The translations under genes and the position numbers were made by a program. 64,000 nucleotides of DNA, taken from contig CAVPMA010000005.1 in the NCBI GenBank assembly GCA_963706315.1, positions 1 to 64,000 on the forward strand, in the 5' to 3' direction. A model generated the notes under the pieces. That model had not been told where the DNA came from. It was given only the letters and a program-made list of their open reading frames with translations, and did not search any database. This stretch comes from CALMEC01 sp963706315. Lineage in GTDB: Bacteria > Actinomycetota > Thermoleophilia > Miltoncostaeales > Miltoncostaeaceae. Below, one piece after another: positions 34,579 through 42,786 of this stretch (its first letter is position 1; the number at the start of each line of letters is the position of its first letter).

Positions 34579-35247
34579 TTAGTACTGCGGCGGGGTGAGG
34601 CGATGGAGCTCGACGATGGGGCCCGCCTCGTCCGGACGCTCTTCCACCGCCATCTCGTGGGTGCGCACGGTCCAGCCCGCCGAGCCGAGCGCTTCGAGGA
34701 ACGTCGCGGCGTCAGGACGGCGCGGATCGGCGACCAGGACCTCACCCACGGGCCGAGTGAGCTCCTCAAGGAGCGCGCAGAGGGGGTCGACGTTGCGTGC
34801 CTCGTAGAGCACGTCCGCGGCCACCACGAGGTCGAACGGTGCGGAGGCGAGAAGGTCGGGGTGCGGATCGCGCCAGTCGACGAGCAGGCTGTCGACCGGG
34901 AGCGCGAGCCTCCGGGCGTTGGCGCGGATGAAGTCGATGGCCGGCTGGTACCAGTCGGTCGCAAGGACCGTGGCCGCGCCGGCGGCGGCGACGAACGAGG
35001 GGATCGCGAGACCCGCGCCCAACTCCACCACGCGCGCTCCAGCGAGGGTTCGGGTCGCGAGCGCTGCGGCGAGCGCGCGCCCGCTCGGCCACAGCTCGGC
35101 CCAGTAGGGGAGTCGCTCGTCGATTGCGTACTCGTCATCGTCGATGAGCTCCTCGGCCGAGCGGGGACGCACGATGTCGAACCGGTGCCGGCCGACGATG
35201 ACACGCTCCTCGACCAGGTTGAATCCCGCCGGGAGCTCGTCCGTCAC
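34579..35247 (-). CDS. SAM-dependent methyltransferase, METTL21/lysine-methyltransferase-like
   Basis: A 222-residue class I methyltransferase. It shows YWAELWPSGRALAAAL, the usual entry to this group, then VVELGAGLAIPSFVAA (motif I, SAM-binding glycine loop), VLATDWYQPAIDF, LLVDWRDPHPDL and LVVAADVLYEARN (motif IV), followed by EVLVADPRRPDA. These match the bacterial members of the protein-lysine/nicotinamide N-methyltransferase-like family. The substrate is unknown. It is divergent from the acidic zinc-motif gene at 35316 with a 68-nt gap. Confidence 0.75.
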   Translation of the reverse strand: MTDELPAGFNLVEERVIVGRHRFDIVRPRSAEELIDDDEYAIDERLPYWAELWPSGRALAAALATRTLAGARVVELGAGLAIPSFVAAAGAATVLATDWYQPAIDFIRANARRLALPVDSLLVDWRDPHPDLLASAPFDLVVAADVLYEARNVDPLCALLEELTRPVGEVLVADPRRPDAATFLEALGSAGWTVRTHEMAVEERPDEAGPIVELHRLTPPQY

Positions 35248-35315
35248 TTCCGCGTCCCTTCGCCGACGTGCGCGAGGTCGCTATCCTGTCGCGACCCGAT
35301 CCACGAGGAGCACCG

Positions 35316-35861
35316 ATGAGCGACGACGCACGCGCCGAGGAGACAGCGACCACCGAGACGGCCGAGACCGCCCAGGCAGTGGCTGACGAAGTCGCTGAGG
35401 GATCGCCCGTTCCCGAGGCGACCGTCGACACCGATGTCGCCGACGCCCCGGCCGACGAGCCGGTTGCAGAGGCCGCGGTCGAGGAGCCGGTTGCGGAGGC
35501 CCCGGTCGAGGCCGAGGAGCCCGTGACCGAGGACGAGCCGGTCGCCGAGGCCGACGAGCCTGTGGCCGAGGCCGAGGATGTTCCGGTGGACGAAGCCGTG
35601 GCCGTTGAGTCGGTCGAGGAAGAGGCTCCCGCGACGGTGAGCGATGCGTTCGGTCCGGTGCGGGTCGCCCGCGTGTACGTGTGCGAGCGCGGTCACCGCA
35701 CGACGACGCTCTGGGGAGAGCCCGACACCTGTCAAGCACAGCCGCTGCGGCACGGCCCCAATTGCGGGCGCAAGCTCTACCACATCACCGAGCTGCCGGA
35801 GCAGGTGCAGAAGGCGCTCAACCCGCTCAAGGCGTCCAAGAAGGCCTCGAAGAAGAAGTAG
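35316..35861 (+). CDS. Acidic repeat protein with C-terminal Cys motif and lysine tail
   Basis: GAGGAG lies 5 nt before ATG 35316. Residues 1-110 are a strongly acidic, low-complexity stretch built from EPVAEA-like units. A folded-looking end follows: VRVARVYVCERGHRTTTLWG, then EPDTCQAQPLRHGPNCGRKLY, with Cys and His residues spaced like a small zinc-binding domain, and finally a basic KASKKASKKK tail. The opposite charges of head and tail could fold back on each other or tether the protein to nucleic acid. Unrecognised family; 181 residues. Confidence 0.65.
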   Translation: MSDDARAEETATTETAETAQAVADEVAEGSPVPEATVDTDVADAPADEPVAEAAVEEPVAEAPVEAEEPVTEDEPVAEADEPVAEAEDVPVDEAVAVESVEEEAPATVSDAFGPVRVARVYVCERGHRTTTLWGEPDTCQAQPLRHGPNCGRKLYHITELPEQVQKALNPLKASKKASKKK

Positions 35862-35874
35862 CGCCGGGAGCGGG

Positions 35875-37665
35875 TCAGGCGGCCTCTGCCTGCGCCTCGT
35901 CGATCATCCGCCCGAGTTCGGCGAACCCGTCGTCCCAGACGGCCGGGTCGCCGAGGTCGAGGCCGAGGGGCGCCAGCAGCTCGGCGGGCGAACCCGACCC
36001 GCCGGCGGCGAGGAAGTCGAGGTAGGGCCCCACGAACACGTCACCGTCGCGCCGGTACCGGGCGTAGAGGGCCAGGGCGACGAGCAGCGCGAACGCATAC
36101 GAGTAGGTGTAGAAGCGCGTGTGGATGAAGTGGGGGATGTAGGACCATCCCAGCCGGTAGCCCTCCGGCATCTCGAGCGCTTCCCCGTAGTACGCGGCGT
36201 TTGCCGTGATCCACGCGTCGCCGAGCCGCTCCGGCGTGAGCGTGATGCCGTCCGCTCGCATGTCGTACGCGGCCTGCTCGAAGCGTGCGAGCACCACCTG
36301 GCGGAAGATCGTGGCGAACGCGCCCTCCACCCGCTCGCATGCGAGCTGCCGCCGGGTCGCCGGGTCCGACTCCTTGGCGAGAAGGTAGTCGTAGGTGATG
36401 TTCTCGGCGAAGGTCGACGCGACCTCGCACAGGGCAATGCAGGCACCGGACGACAGCGGCGTCTGGCGTTCGTGCGACAGCTCGAAGTGCATGCCGTGGC
36501 CGAACTCGTGCGCCATGGTGAGCACGTCGTTCATGAGGTCGGTCCAGTTCATCAGGACGTACGGCTTGGCGTCCTGCGCGACGGGCGAGCAGAAGGCACC
36601 GCCCCGCTTGCCGAGCCGCGGCTCGGCGTCGACCCGACGGTCGGCGATGAACGCGGCCGCGATGTCTGCGACCCGTCCCGAGAACCCCCGGAACGACGTG
36701 GTGACGATGTCGGTGGCCTCGTCGAACCGGACCGGTCGGCCGCCGCTGATCGGCGCGTACTGGTCGGCGAGCGTCAGGCGGTCGAGGCCCAGCACGGCGG
36801 CCTTGGCAGTGAACCACCGCTGCGCGAGAGGGTAATGGCGACCGACGGCGTCGAACATGCCCTCGACCACGGCCGGGTCGAGCTCGTTGCGGAGGTGCGT
36901 CGGGTGCATCGGCGACGTGTAGCCGCGGAGCTTGTCCATCGCGAGCCGGTCTCCGACGAGGGTGTCGTAGCAGTGCGCGATCACGGGCGCCTGCGGCTCG
37001 AGCATGGTGTAGAGGGTGTCGAGCGCCTTGATCCGGATGTCGCGGCGCTCGTCGCGCATGTAGGCGAGGAGGCGGTCGACGTTGTGTGGCTCGGGTCCCT
37101 CGCCCGCGTCGAAGGGCGTCTCGAGCGTGGAGTTGATCCGCCCGAACAGGGTCTGCCACGCGCCGCTCGCCGCGGGTGCGCGTTCGGAGAGCATGCGCTC
37201 CTCGGGCTCGCTGAGCGTGTACGGGCCGAACCGGCGCATCGACACCAGGTAATGCCGATCAGCGGCGACATCGGGCGCGTCCGCCAGCGCGGCGGCCGCG
37301 TCGTCCGGGAGCTTGAGCCACTCGAGCTCGAAGAACCGGAGCGCGTTCCCCGCTTCGACGAGCGCGCGGTCGACGGCGCCGGACAGGTCGAGGTTCGCGG
37401 GGTCGTTCACGTCGACGGCTTCGCGCAGGTGGGCGTATGAGCCGAGGCGCGAGAGCTCGTTGTCGATGACCGACAGCTCGCAGAGCAGTTCGGCGAGTCC
37501 CTCGGCGTCGATCGTGGCGATGGTGCCGCGGTAGCGCTCGGCGAACGCGCGGCAGCGGTCCAGCGCGGCCTGAAGCCGGTCGCCGAAGGTCGCGTCGCCG
37601 TCGATGAGCGGGGCGAGGTCCCAGTGGACCCCCGCAGCTTGTGGTGTGGAGGCGTCTGTCGTCAC
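35875..37665 (-). CDS. pepF: Oligoendopeptidase F (M3 family metallopeptidase)
   Basis: A cytosolic zinc peptidase of 596 residues that degrades short peptides. The N-terminal half is the helical PepF domain (LICELSV-like ELSVIDNELSRLGSYAHLRE and the EPEERMLSERAPAA block). The catalytic motif is MAHEFGHGMHFELS (HExxH), followed by the downstream glutamate block CEVASTFAENI, and WSYIPHFIHTRFYTYSYAFA, which carries substrate-binding His and Tyr residues. The length and order match PepF. It stands alone, convergent with the acidic gene at 35316 with 13 nt between stops. Confidence 0.93.
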   Translation of the reverse strand: MTTDASTPQAAGVHWDLAPLIDGDATFGDRLQAALDRCRAFAERYRGTIATIDAEGLAELLCELSVIDNELSRLGSYAHLREAVDVNDPANLDLSGAVDRALVEAGNALRFFELEWLKLPDDAAAALADAPDVAADRHYLVSMRRFGPYTLSEPEERMLSERAPAASGAWQTLFGRINSTLETPFDAGEGPEPHNVDRLLAYMRDERRDIRIKALDTLYTMLEPQAPVIAHCYDTLVGDRLAMDKLRGYTSPMHPTHLRNELDPAVVEGMFDAVGRHYPLAQRWFTAKAAVLGLDRLTLADQYAPISGGRPVRFDEATDIVTTSFRGFSGRVADIAAAFIADRRVDAEPRLGKRGGAFCSPVAQDAKPYVLMNWTDLMNDVLTMAHEFGHGMHFELSHERQTPLSSGACIALCEVASTFAENITYDYLLAKESDPATRRQLACERVEGAFATIFRQVVLARFEQAAYDMRADGITLTPERLGDAWITANAAYYGEALEMPEGYRLGWSYIPHFIHTRFYTYSYAFALLVALALYARYRRDGDVFVGPYLDFLAAGGSGSPAELLAPLGLDLGDPAVWDDGFAELGRMIDEAQAEAA

Positions 37666-38004
37666 GGGCCCGACACGCTAGCGGATGCCCTGGAAGCCCC
37701 AACGTGCGCCCCCGACGCGTTGCAGCTGGAAATGTCGATCAGCGAAGAAGATGCACCTCGAACCGTGAGATGCCCGAATCCGAACACGAAAGACCGTCGA
37801 CAGGCAACTCGCGGCGGACCCGCTCGCTCCGCGGCCCTGGCCGCTAACGCTGCTGCCATGGGGACGAGTGACGCGGGACGTGTGGCGCGCGTTCGCGGAC
37901 GGCCAGATTCCTTCTTTGCAGTCTGGCATCGCGTGGTGATGGCGTGCCGGATGTCCGCTGCGGACAGTCGCGACCGCACGCCCGTCACGCGGCTCACGCG
38001 GTGG
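37666..38004. other. Intergenic gap, no supported gene
   Basis: About 340 nt between pepF and the small secreted ORF. Overlapping short ORFs occur in several frames, but none has a clear ribosome site or sensible composition. It presumably holds the pepF promoter near its left end. I see no hairpin with a T run and no repeat. Confidence 0.5.
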
Positions 38005-38295
38005 CTACTTCGTCGTAGAGCTCGCTGGCGCGCACGACGTCGACTGCCTTGTCACACCGCCGGCCATGGGCGCACCCTGCGCGGCGGCAGCCGATGCGGA
38101 GACCTGGCATCCGGGGTGCGAGTGCGCACCGGAGCCGCTCAAGCCGACGGAGGACACGCCGACGGCGACGATGAAGATGGCGATCGTCGCCGCCCGGAGA
38201 CGTCCAGGGGTCAACCTTCGAACGCGCAGCGCGCGCAGGCCCATACGAGCGCCGCTGGCTGCTGACATCGCCATCAACGCGCACCCGGCACACAT
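38005..38295 (-). CDS. Small membrane protein with MCxxC N-terminus, 96 aa
   Basis: Reads MCAGCALMAMSAASGARMGL at the start, then a basic segment (RALRVRRLTPGRLR) and one hydrophobic helix (ATIAIFIVAVGVSSVGLSGS), ending with a polar tail that has two more cysteines. The MCxxC start, short helical hairpin and RRLTPxRLR segment recur in many high-GC actinobacterial small proteins as I remember them, but no function is known. ATG 38295 is chosen; a longer reading begins 10 codons upstream. Confidence 0.45.
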   Translation of the reverse strand: MCAGCALMAMSAASGARMGLRALRVRRLTPGRLRAATIAIFIVAVGVSSVGLSGSGAHSHPGCQVSASAAAAQGAPMAGGVTRQSTSCAPASSTTK

Positions 38296-38349
38296 GCCGT
38301 CACGGTACCACCGGCTGGCATCCAACCGGGAAAGTCAAGGGTGGTGGCG

Positions 38350-39495
38350 TCAGCCCCAGGGCTCGTGTGGGCGGGGGCGGGGTGTGCAGGCGTCGGATTC
38401 TCCGATGGTGTGGGCGGGGTCGCCGAGATCCTGGGCGAAGTGAAGGTGCGCGACGCCGGCTGCCTCGCCTGAGAGGCCGATGGTCTGTCCGCGGCGGACC
38501 CGCTCGCCTGACGCGACGTCGATTCGCGACAGGTGCGCGTAGTAGAAGTGGTCCGTCGCGGTATCGAGGTGGACCCTCAGTCCGGCGAGGTGAGGTTCGT
38601 TGGAGTCGAGCGGACCGATCAGGGATCCGATCGTCCCGTCTGCCACCGCCAGTACCGGTGTTCCAACCGGCACAGCAAGATCGACGGCGTTGTCGGAGGC
38701 GAGGTTGTGGGGCGGCGCCGTCGGGCTGTGCGTCGATCCCGGTACGAATGGGCAGCCGACAACGAGCCCCCTGACCGCAAGCGGATAGCTGAAGCCGTCG
38801 GGCGTGCTGGGTGGCGGTGCCTCGCCGAGCGCGAGAACCGTCGCTCCGAGACCTCCGGTGGTCGGGGTCGCCCCGACGAGGATGTCCCCACCGGATTGGC
38901 CCCCGCCGAGATCCCGATTGGTGTGGACCCTGAGGGCGACGAGGCCCTGACGGGTGCCAGAGACCGCTTCCTGCAAGACGACGACGTACCCGCCGTCGGG
39001 GATCGGGTACACGAGGTTCACGCCGGCCGGACGGGGGGTGCCCGCGACAAGGAGTCCATCGACCCGGGCCCCGGAGAAACCCCTGCGCGGGACGACGATG
39101 CGCTCGGCGGTGACCTCGCCGCCGAGCACGCTGACACCATGGAAGACCAGCACGTTTGCCCCACGCGAGATCCCGGTGAACGAGACGACGCCCGCCGCCG
39201 CCAGGACCCTGCCGTCAGAGCCGAGCACCGATACCGCCGCAGGCCGATCGGAGCCGTGCTGCCCAGGCGCACCGACCTGAACTGAGCTGGGTGGCGTCAC
39301 GGGTAGCCCGATCGTGACTGGGGGAAGCGCGCGAGGAGCGCCGGGTGCGGCGACAGTGCGATTCGCGTGATGGGTCTGCGCCGTCGACGCGGCGATCAGG
39401 ACGCCGAGGACGGCGCCGACGACGACGACGCCGAGCGCGGCGCCGGCGATCCCTCGTCGCGACAACCGATCTACGACCGCGGGCTCGAAACACAT
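38350..39495 (-). CDS. M23/LytM-like secreted protein with altered zinc motif
   Basis: A 381-residue protein with an N-terminal membrane helix (GIAGAALGVVVVGAVLGVLI), a beta-rich middle (VVSFTGISRGANVLVFHGVS) and a C-terminal LytM domain: NAVDLAVPVGTPVLAVADG, FYYAHLSRIDV, VRRGQTIGLSG and HLHFAQDLGD. Normal M23 enzymes have HxGxD before the AVPxGTPV block; here the first histidine position reads D (SDNAVDLAVP), while HLH is kept. It may be an inactive binding or activator domain, as in EnvC/NlpD-type proteins. Envelope location. Confidence 0.7.
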   Translation of the reverse strand: MCFEPAVVDRLSRRGIAGAALGVVVVGAVLGVLIAASTAQTHHANRTVAAPGAPRALPPVTIGLPVTPPSSVQVGAPGQHGSDRPAAVSVLGSDGRVLAAAGVVSFTGISRGANVLVFHGVSVLGGEVTAERIVVPRRGFSGARVDGLLVAGTPRPAGVNLVYPIPDGGYVVVLQEAVSGTRQGLVALRVHTNRDLGGGQSGGDILVGATPTTGGLGATVLALGEAPPPSTPDGFSYPLAVRGLVVGCPFVPGSTHSPTAPPHNLASDNAVDLAVPVGTPVLAVADGTIGSLIGPLDSNEPHLAGLRVHLDTATDHFYYAHLSRIDVASGERVRRGQTIGLSGEAAGVAHLHFAQDLGDPAHTIGESDACTPRPRPHEPWG

Positions 39496-39630
39496 GCGGC
39501 GATGTCAGGCTTCGGTCCCATCCGACTCGGAACGGTGCCCCACACCGCCGGATCCGTCAACACGTCCAATGAATCCGTGCGGAGGTCTGCGGGGAGCGGA
39601 AGCGCTACTTGCCGCGAACACACGCCGGTC

Positions 39631-40362
39631 CTAGGGCGGGCCTTGCCGTGGGGCCCATTGCGGGCCGCCGACCGTCCAGTCCAGGTGCGGGTGGAAGTCG
39701 TTGACGAGGAGCGCCCACGCGTACCAGCCGACGATCGCGACGATGCCGAAGAACGCGCTCGCCCGGTAGAAGGTGAGCATCGCGAACTGGTTTGTCTTCC
39801 CCGCGAGCCACGGCCAGAACGGGTCGCTCGGCACGATCTCATCCCGGAAGTAGGAGGTCGTCAGGATACGCCAACGCAATATGAGCCAGCCCGCCCAGAA
39901 TGCGTCCCATACACCGCCGAACGATGTGTAGTAGGCGACCGCGTCGCTCGCCCGCCCGGCCTGGCCGACGTACTCCCACAGGCCGAAGTGCAGGTGCCAG
40001 GTGGAGAACGGGAAGAGGATCATCACGCCGACGGAGTCGAGCGTGTCCGACAGCACATGGGCAAAGGCGCCGATCAGGAACGACAAGGCCCAGAGACGGC
40101 TGTTGCTCCGCCAGAAGATCAGGCTGGAGATCACGATCCCGAAGAACAGGGTGTGCGTGAACCCAAGGCCGGGCCAGCCACGGTGAAGCTGAACCGGGTC
40201 GGAGACGAGCTTGCGGTGGCCGGCGAACCCGAAGCCGTAGACCGCCCATTTCGTGAGGATGTCCGGAGAGTACGAACCGGCGAGGCAGAACGGGATGCTG
40301 ATGCGTGCGCCGAGCTTGGCGCGCAGCAGGTACGGCTCGAGGTCGTGCGCCGCCCAGCTCAC
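39631..40362 (-). CDS. YdjM-like membrane-bound hydrolase family protein
   Basis: About 243 residues with four or five membrane helices. Conserved polar blocks typical of the family are GFTHTLFFGIVISSLIFW and IGAFAHVLSDTLDSVGV, whose His and Asp residues suggest a metal site. GTG 40362 overlaps the stop of the upstream small membrane gene in GTGA. The E. coli member is under LexA control and binds metal; the substrate is unknown. Confidence 0.65.
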   Translation of the reverse strand: MSWAAHDLEPYLLRAKLGARISIPFCLAGSYSPDILTKWAVYGFGFAGHRKLVSDPVQLHRGWPGLGFTHTLFFGIVISSLIFWRSNSRLWALSFLIGAFAHVLSDTLDSVGVMILFPFSTWHLHFGLWEYVGQAGRASDAVAYYTSFGGVWDAFWAGWLILRWRILTTSYFRDEIVPSDPFWPWLAGKTNQFAMLTFYRASAFFGIVAIVGWYAWALLVNDFHPHLDWTVGGPQWAPRQGPP

Positions 40363-40577
40363 GAGAAGCGGCGGATCACCCGCGGCGCAAGCCACGTCAC
40401 GGCGAGGACGTAGAGCACCGACTCCTGGAAGCCGAGGAGGAAGACGGGTGGGTACAGGGCCCCCGCCCCGGCGTAGATCGCCCCGGCGACGAGCCAGTAG
40501 ACGACGCTGACTCGCCCGCGATGCCGGTCCTTGGCGTTGACAGCGTCGGCGGGTTGCTGGTCGCGGAGGGACGACAA
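40359..40577 (-). CDS. Small membrane protein, 72 aa
   Basis: A polar start (MSSLRDQQPADAVNAKDRHR), then two hydrophobic helices (VVYWLVAGAIYAGAGALY and FQESVLYVLAVTWLAP) and a basic end IRRFS. It is translationally coupled to the YdjM-like gene through a 4-nt overlap. Unknown function; the coupling suggests they act together. Confidence 0.5.
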   Translation of the reverse strand: MSSLRDQQPADAVNAKDRHRGRVSVVYWLVAGAIYAGAGALYPPVFLLGFQESVLYVLAVTWLAPRVIRRFS

Positions 40578-40669
40578 TCAGGACCGATCCTAACGCGCCC
40601 GCTCAGAGTGGCGGACACGGATGGGGCGCGGTGCTATGTTCGGCCGAGTCCGGTTGAAGGGAGCGCCTG

Positions 40670-40885
40670 ATGTGCGTCTTATGTTATACGCCCGCCCTCG
40701 TCATCGGGGACTCCGTCCTGTTCGGCGGCCCGATCGTCTACCGAACGATGGAACGCGCACGCACGCTCGTGGGACTCCCGCCACGGCCCGAGACTGAGAC
40801 CGGCGAGGACTGGTGGTCGTTGGATCGCGTGGAGCGCGAGCGGATCCGCCGTGAGCGAGCATTCCGCGCCCTCGCGCAGATGTAG
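40670..40885 (+). CDS. Small MCxxC protein, 71 aa
   Basis: AAGGGA lies about 6 nt before ATG 40670. The chain starts MCVLCYTPALVIGDSVLFGG, a short hydrophobic N-terminus with a CxxC-type pair at its very start, followed by a charged helical tail (DRVERERIRRERAFRALA). It resembles the MCxxC small protein at 38005 in layout only. Unknown function. Confidence 0.45.
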   Translation: MCVLCYTPALVIGDSVLFGGPIVYRTMERARTLVGLPPRPETETGEDWWSLDRVERERIRRERAFRALAQM

Positions 40886-41008
40886 CCGACCCGCCCGCCG
40901 GTTCACGCCTCCCGCCTTCGACTGGGCACGTCGCAAAGAGTCGATGGCGTCCAACTGGTTGGCAGGGTAGGACATCGGGGCGACCGGAAGACAGCGGAGG
41001 CTCGACGG

Positions 41009-42274
41009 TCAGGCGACCGGTGAGAAGCGCCGGGCGCCGGCGTACTGGCGCGCGTAGTACCCGGTGTCAAAGCGCTGGACTTTCACGACGTCGCCGGTCT
41101 GGGGTGCGTGGATCATCATTCCGCCGCCGATGTTGATCCCCTCGTGGTGCACGTACCCTGAGCTGTCGGCAAAGAAGACCACATCGCCCGGCAGCAGGTC
41201 ACGATCGGCGACGGGCACCCCCACAGCACCCTGGTCCTCGGCCACTCGGGGCAGCCGGATCCCGAGCTGCCCATATACCCACCAGACGAGGCCCGAGCAG
41301 TCAAAGCCACCGGGCGCTTTGCCACCCCACACATACGGCGTGCCCAACTGTTGCTGAGCGAGGACGACGGCTCGCGGCCCAAGGCCCACAGGCGCCCCGG
41401 GGATCGGCCGCGCCGGCGCGAGCGCGACCTTGCGCGGCAGTCCTGGGTCCGGTGTGAACAGGGCGGGCACGGAGTTGACGAGGCTGACGGCCCCGTCGAG
41501 CGGCGCGCCGGCGACCCATGCCGCCTGGCCGCGAGTCCGCTCCGCCGCCGGCCGAAGTTGGGGCTGCTCGCCGTCGATTCCGAGGTAGAGCGGATCATCA
41601 GACGTCAGGTCCCATCCATGCGACTGAGCGCGGATGGCTGCCAACGCCCGAGAGCGCTCGAGGATCGCGGCAAGGTCAATCGCCCGTGGCGACGAGAGCC
41701 ATGACTTGGGGAGCTCGCCCCCCACCGCGCCGGCCGCCCACCTTTCGAGACGCGTGTGGTTGACCACCAAGATCGTGCGATGTTCGCCGCGACGGAGCTC
41801 GAGTGCGCCTCGGAACCGCCGCCCGAGCGGGTCGGCGAGGAGTACGGTGGCGTTTGCCACGCCGGCGACGATCCGCAAGCTGCCACCCGCGAGACGCCGG
41901 GTTGTGCGAGCTCCGTCCAGGTCGCGAACGGTCCAACCCCCTTGCCAACGCCCGACTTCATACCGGTGATCGGCCACCAGCCGAATGCGATGCCCCCGCA
42001 GGATGAACGCCGGGTGCCCGTGGGCGGCGACGATGACACGGGGAGCCAGGTCGGCGACCAGGACACGGACCGGTACGTCTCCGGTCGTCCGGATCGACGC
42101 TGACGGAAACGCCACGCGGAGGACCGCCGCAGCGCTCTGGCCGGCATTCGTCGCGGCGAGGATCTGGTCCGCGCTCAGGCGCGAATTCACGGGGGCCAAA
42201 GCGACGGCGGGAATGCCAACCACAAGGCCAGCCGTCACCGCGGACGCAACCAGGTTTCTCCGCCACACGGTCAT
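41009..42274 (-). CDS. SpoIID-like/NlpC-P60 fused cell-wall hydrolase
   Basis: About 421 residues with an N-terminal signal (NLVASAVTAGLVVGIPAVAL). Residues about 60-270 resemble a SpoIID/LytB-type domain: VNHTRLERWAAGAVGGELPKSW retains the catalytic-type Glu (GELP), then LAAIRAQSHGWDLTSDDPLY and ERTRGQAAW. The C-terminal NlpC/P60 domain is complete: VWGGKAPGGFDCSGLVWW (catalytic Cys), GDVVFFADSSGYVHHEGINI (His) and MMIHAPQTGDVVKV. SpoIID is a lytic transglycosylase acting on denuded glycan; NlpC/P60 cleaves stem peptides. ATG 42274 is used; a GTG at 42292 is possible. Confidence 0.8.
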   Translation of the reverse strand: MTVWRRNLVASAVTAGLVVGIPAVALAPVNSRLSADQILAATNAGQSAAAVLRVAFPSASIRTTGDVPVRVLVADLAPRVIVAAHGHPAFILRGHRIRLVADHRYEVGRWQGGWTVRDLDGARTTRRLAGGSLRIVAGVANATVLLADPLGRRFRGALELRRGEHRTILVVNHTRLERWAAGAVGGELPKSWLSSPRAIDLAAILERSRALAAIRAQSHGWDLTSDDPLYLGIDGEQPQLRPAAERTRGQAAWVAGAPLDGAVSLVNSVPALFTPDPGLPRKVALAPARPIPGAPVGLGPRAVVLAQQQLGTPYVWGGKAPGGFDCSGLVWWVYGQLGIRLPRVAEDQGAVGVPVADRDLLPGDVVFFADSSGYVHHEGINIGGGMMIHAPQTGDVVKVQRFDTGYYARQYAGARRFSPVA

Positions 42275-42292
42275 GGACCCCAGAACTCCCAC

Positions 42293-42786
42293 ACGCAGAC
42301 GCTCTCATGGTTCGTGATGACACGCCAGGGTCCTCGTCGGCTCCGTGCGAGCGTCAGCAACGCCGCCCGTCCATGCCGCCAAGGTGCGACATGTCGGTAC
42401 TTCCCCGCGCCATCCCGACGTCGGTGTCGATCGCTGCAAGAGCCAGCGGCCGCTTGAGGTGGGTCCGCATCGGTTTCGGCCCAGCCAGCTCCAGGGACAC
42501 TATTCGATGCGTCGGGACTTCCCCGCCATCACTCCGCGAGCCTGGTGACCCCTGCCAAGGGCGTCCCAGAGTGGTGGGGACGACCATCCCAGGCGATCAC
42601 CGCCGAGAAGGGGTTGCGTCCGCCGTCGACCCCCCGGCGGCCCACCTGGCGTCGCGAGGTTGGCACACTCCGGCGAGACACCACCCGGGTGCACGCACGC
42701 CGGCGGACTTCGTCGCATTCCTCGCACCCACGACACCGCGATTTACAGTGATTTCGCTTGGCGACGGAGGTCACTCTAGTCGATTG
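42293..42786. other. Intergenic region upstream of the NlpC/P60 gene
   Basis: Nearly 500 nt without a supported gene. The short ORFs here are not convincing. It has a more AT-rich patch (TTTACAGTGATTTCGCTT, near 42745) that may be part of a promoter, and the sequence up to the start codon at 42274 would be a long leader. Such leaders before actinobacterial cell-wall hydrolases often carry a c-di-AMP riboswitch, but I could not identify its conserved core. Confidence 0.4.

Noticed and set aside
35875..37440. Plus-strand ORF opposite pepF (35644-37440)
   Set aside because: An antisense shadow; the minus strand carries HExxH and the full PepF order of motifs.
37662..37997. Minus-strand ORF of 111 codons between pepF and the small MCxxC gene
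   Set aside because: It overlaps the pepF start region, has no ribosome site and its sequence is low in recognisable structure.
42293..42786. c-di-AMP (ydaO-type) riboswitch before the NlpC/P60 gene, and likewise before the LysM and GH114 genes
   Set aside because: The leaders are long enough and the gene types fit, but the conserved GGGTGAA-type core and pairing elements could not be found.
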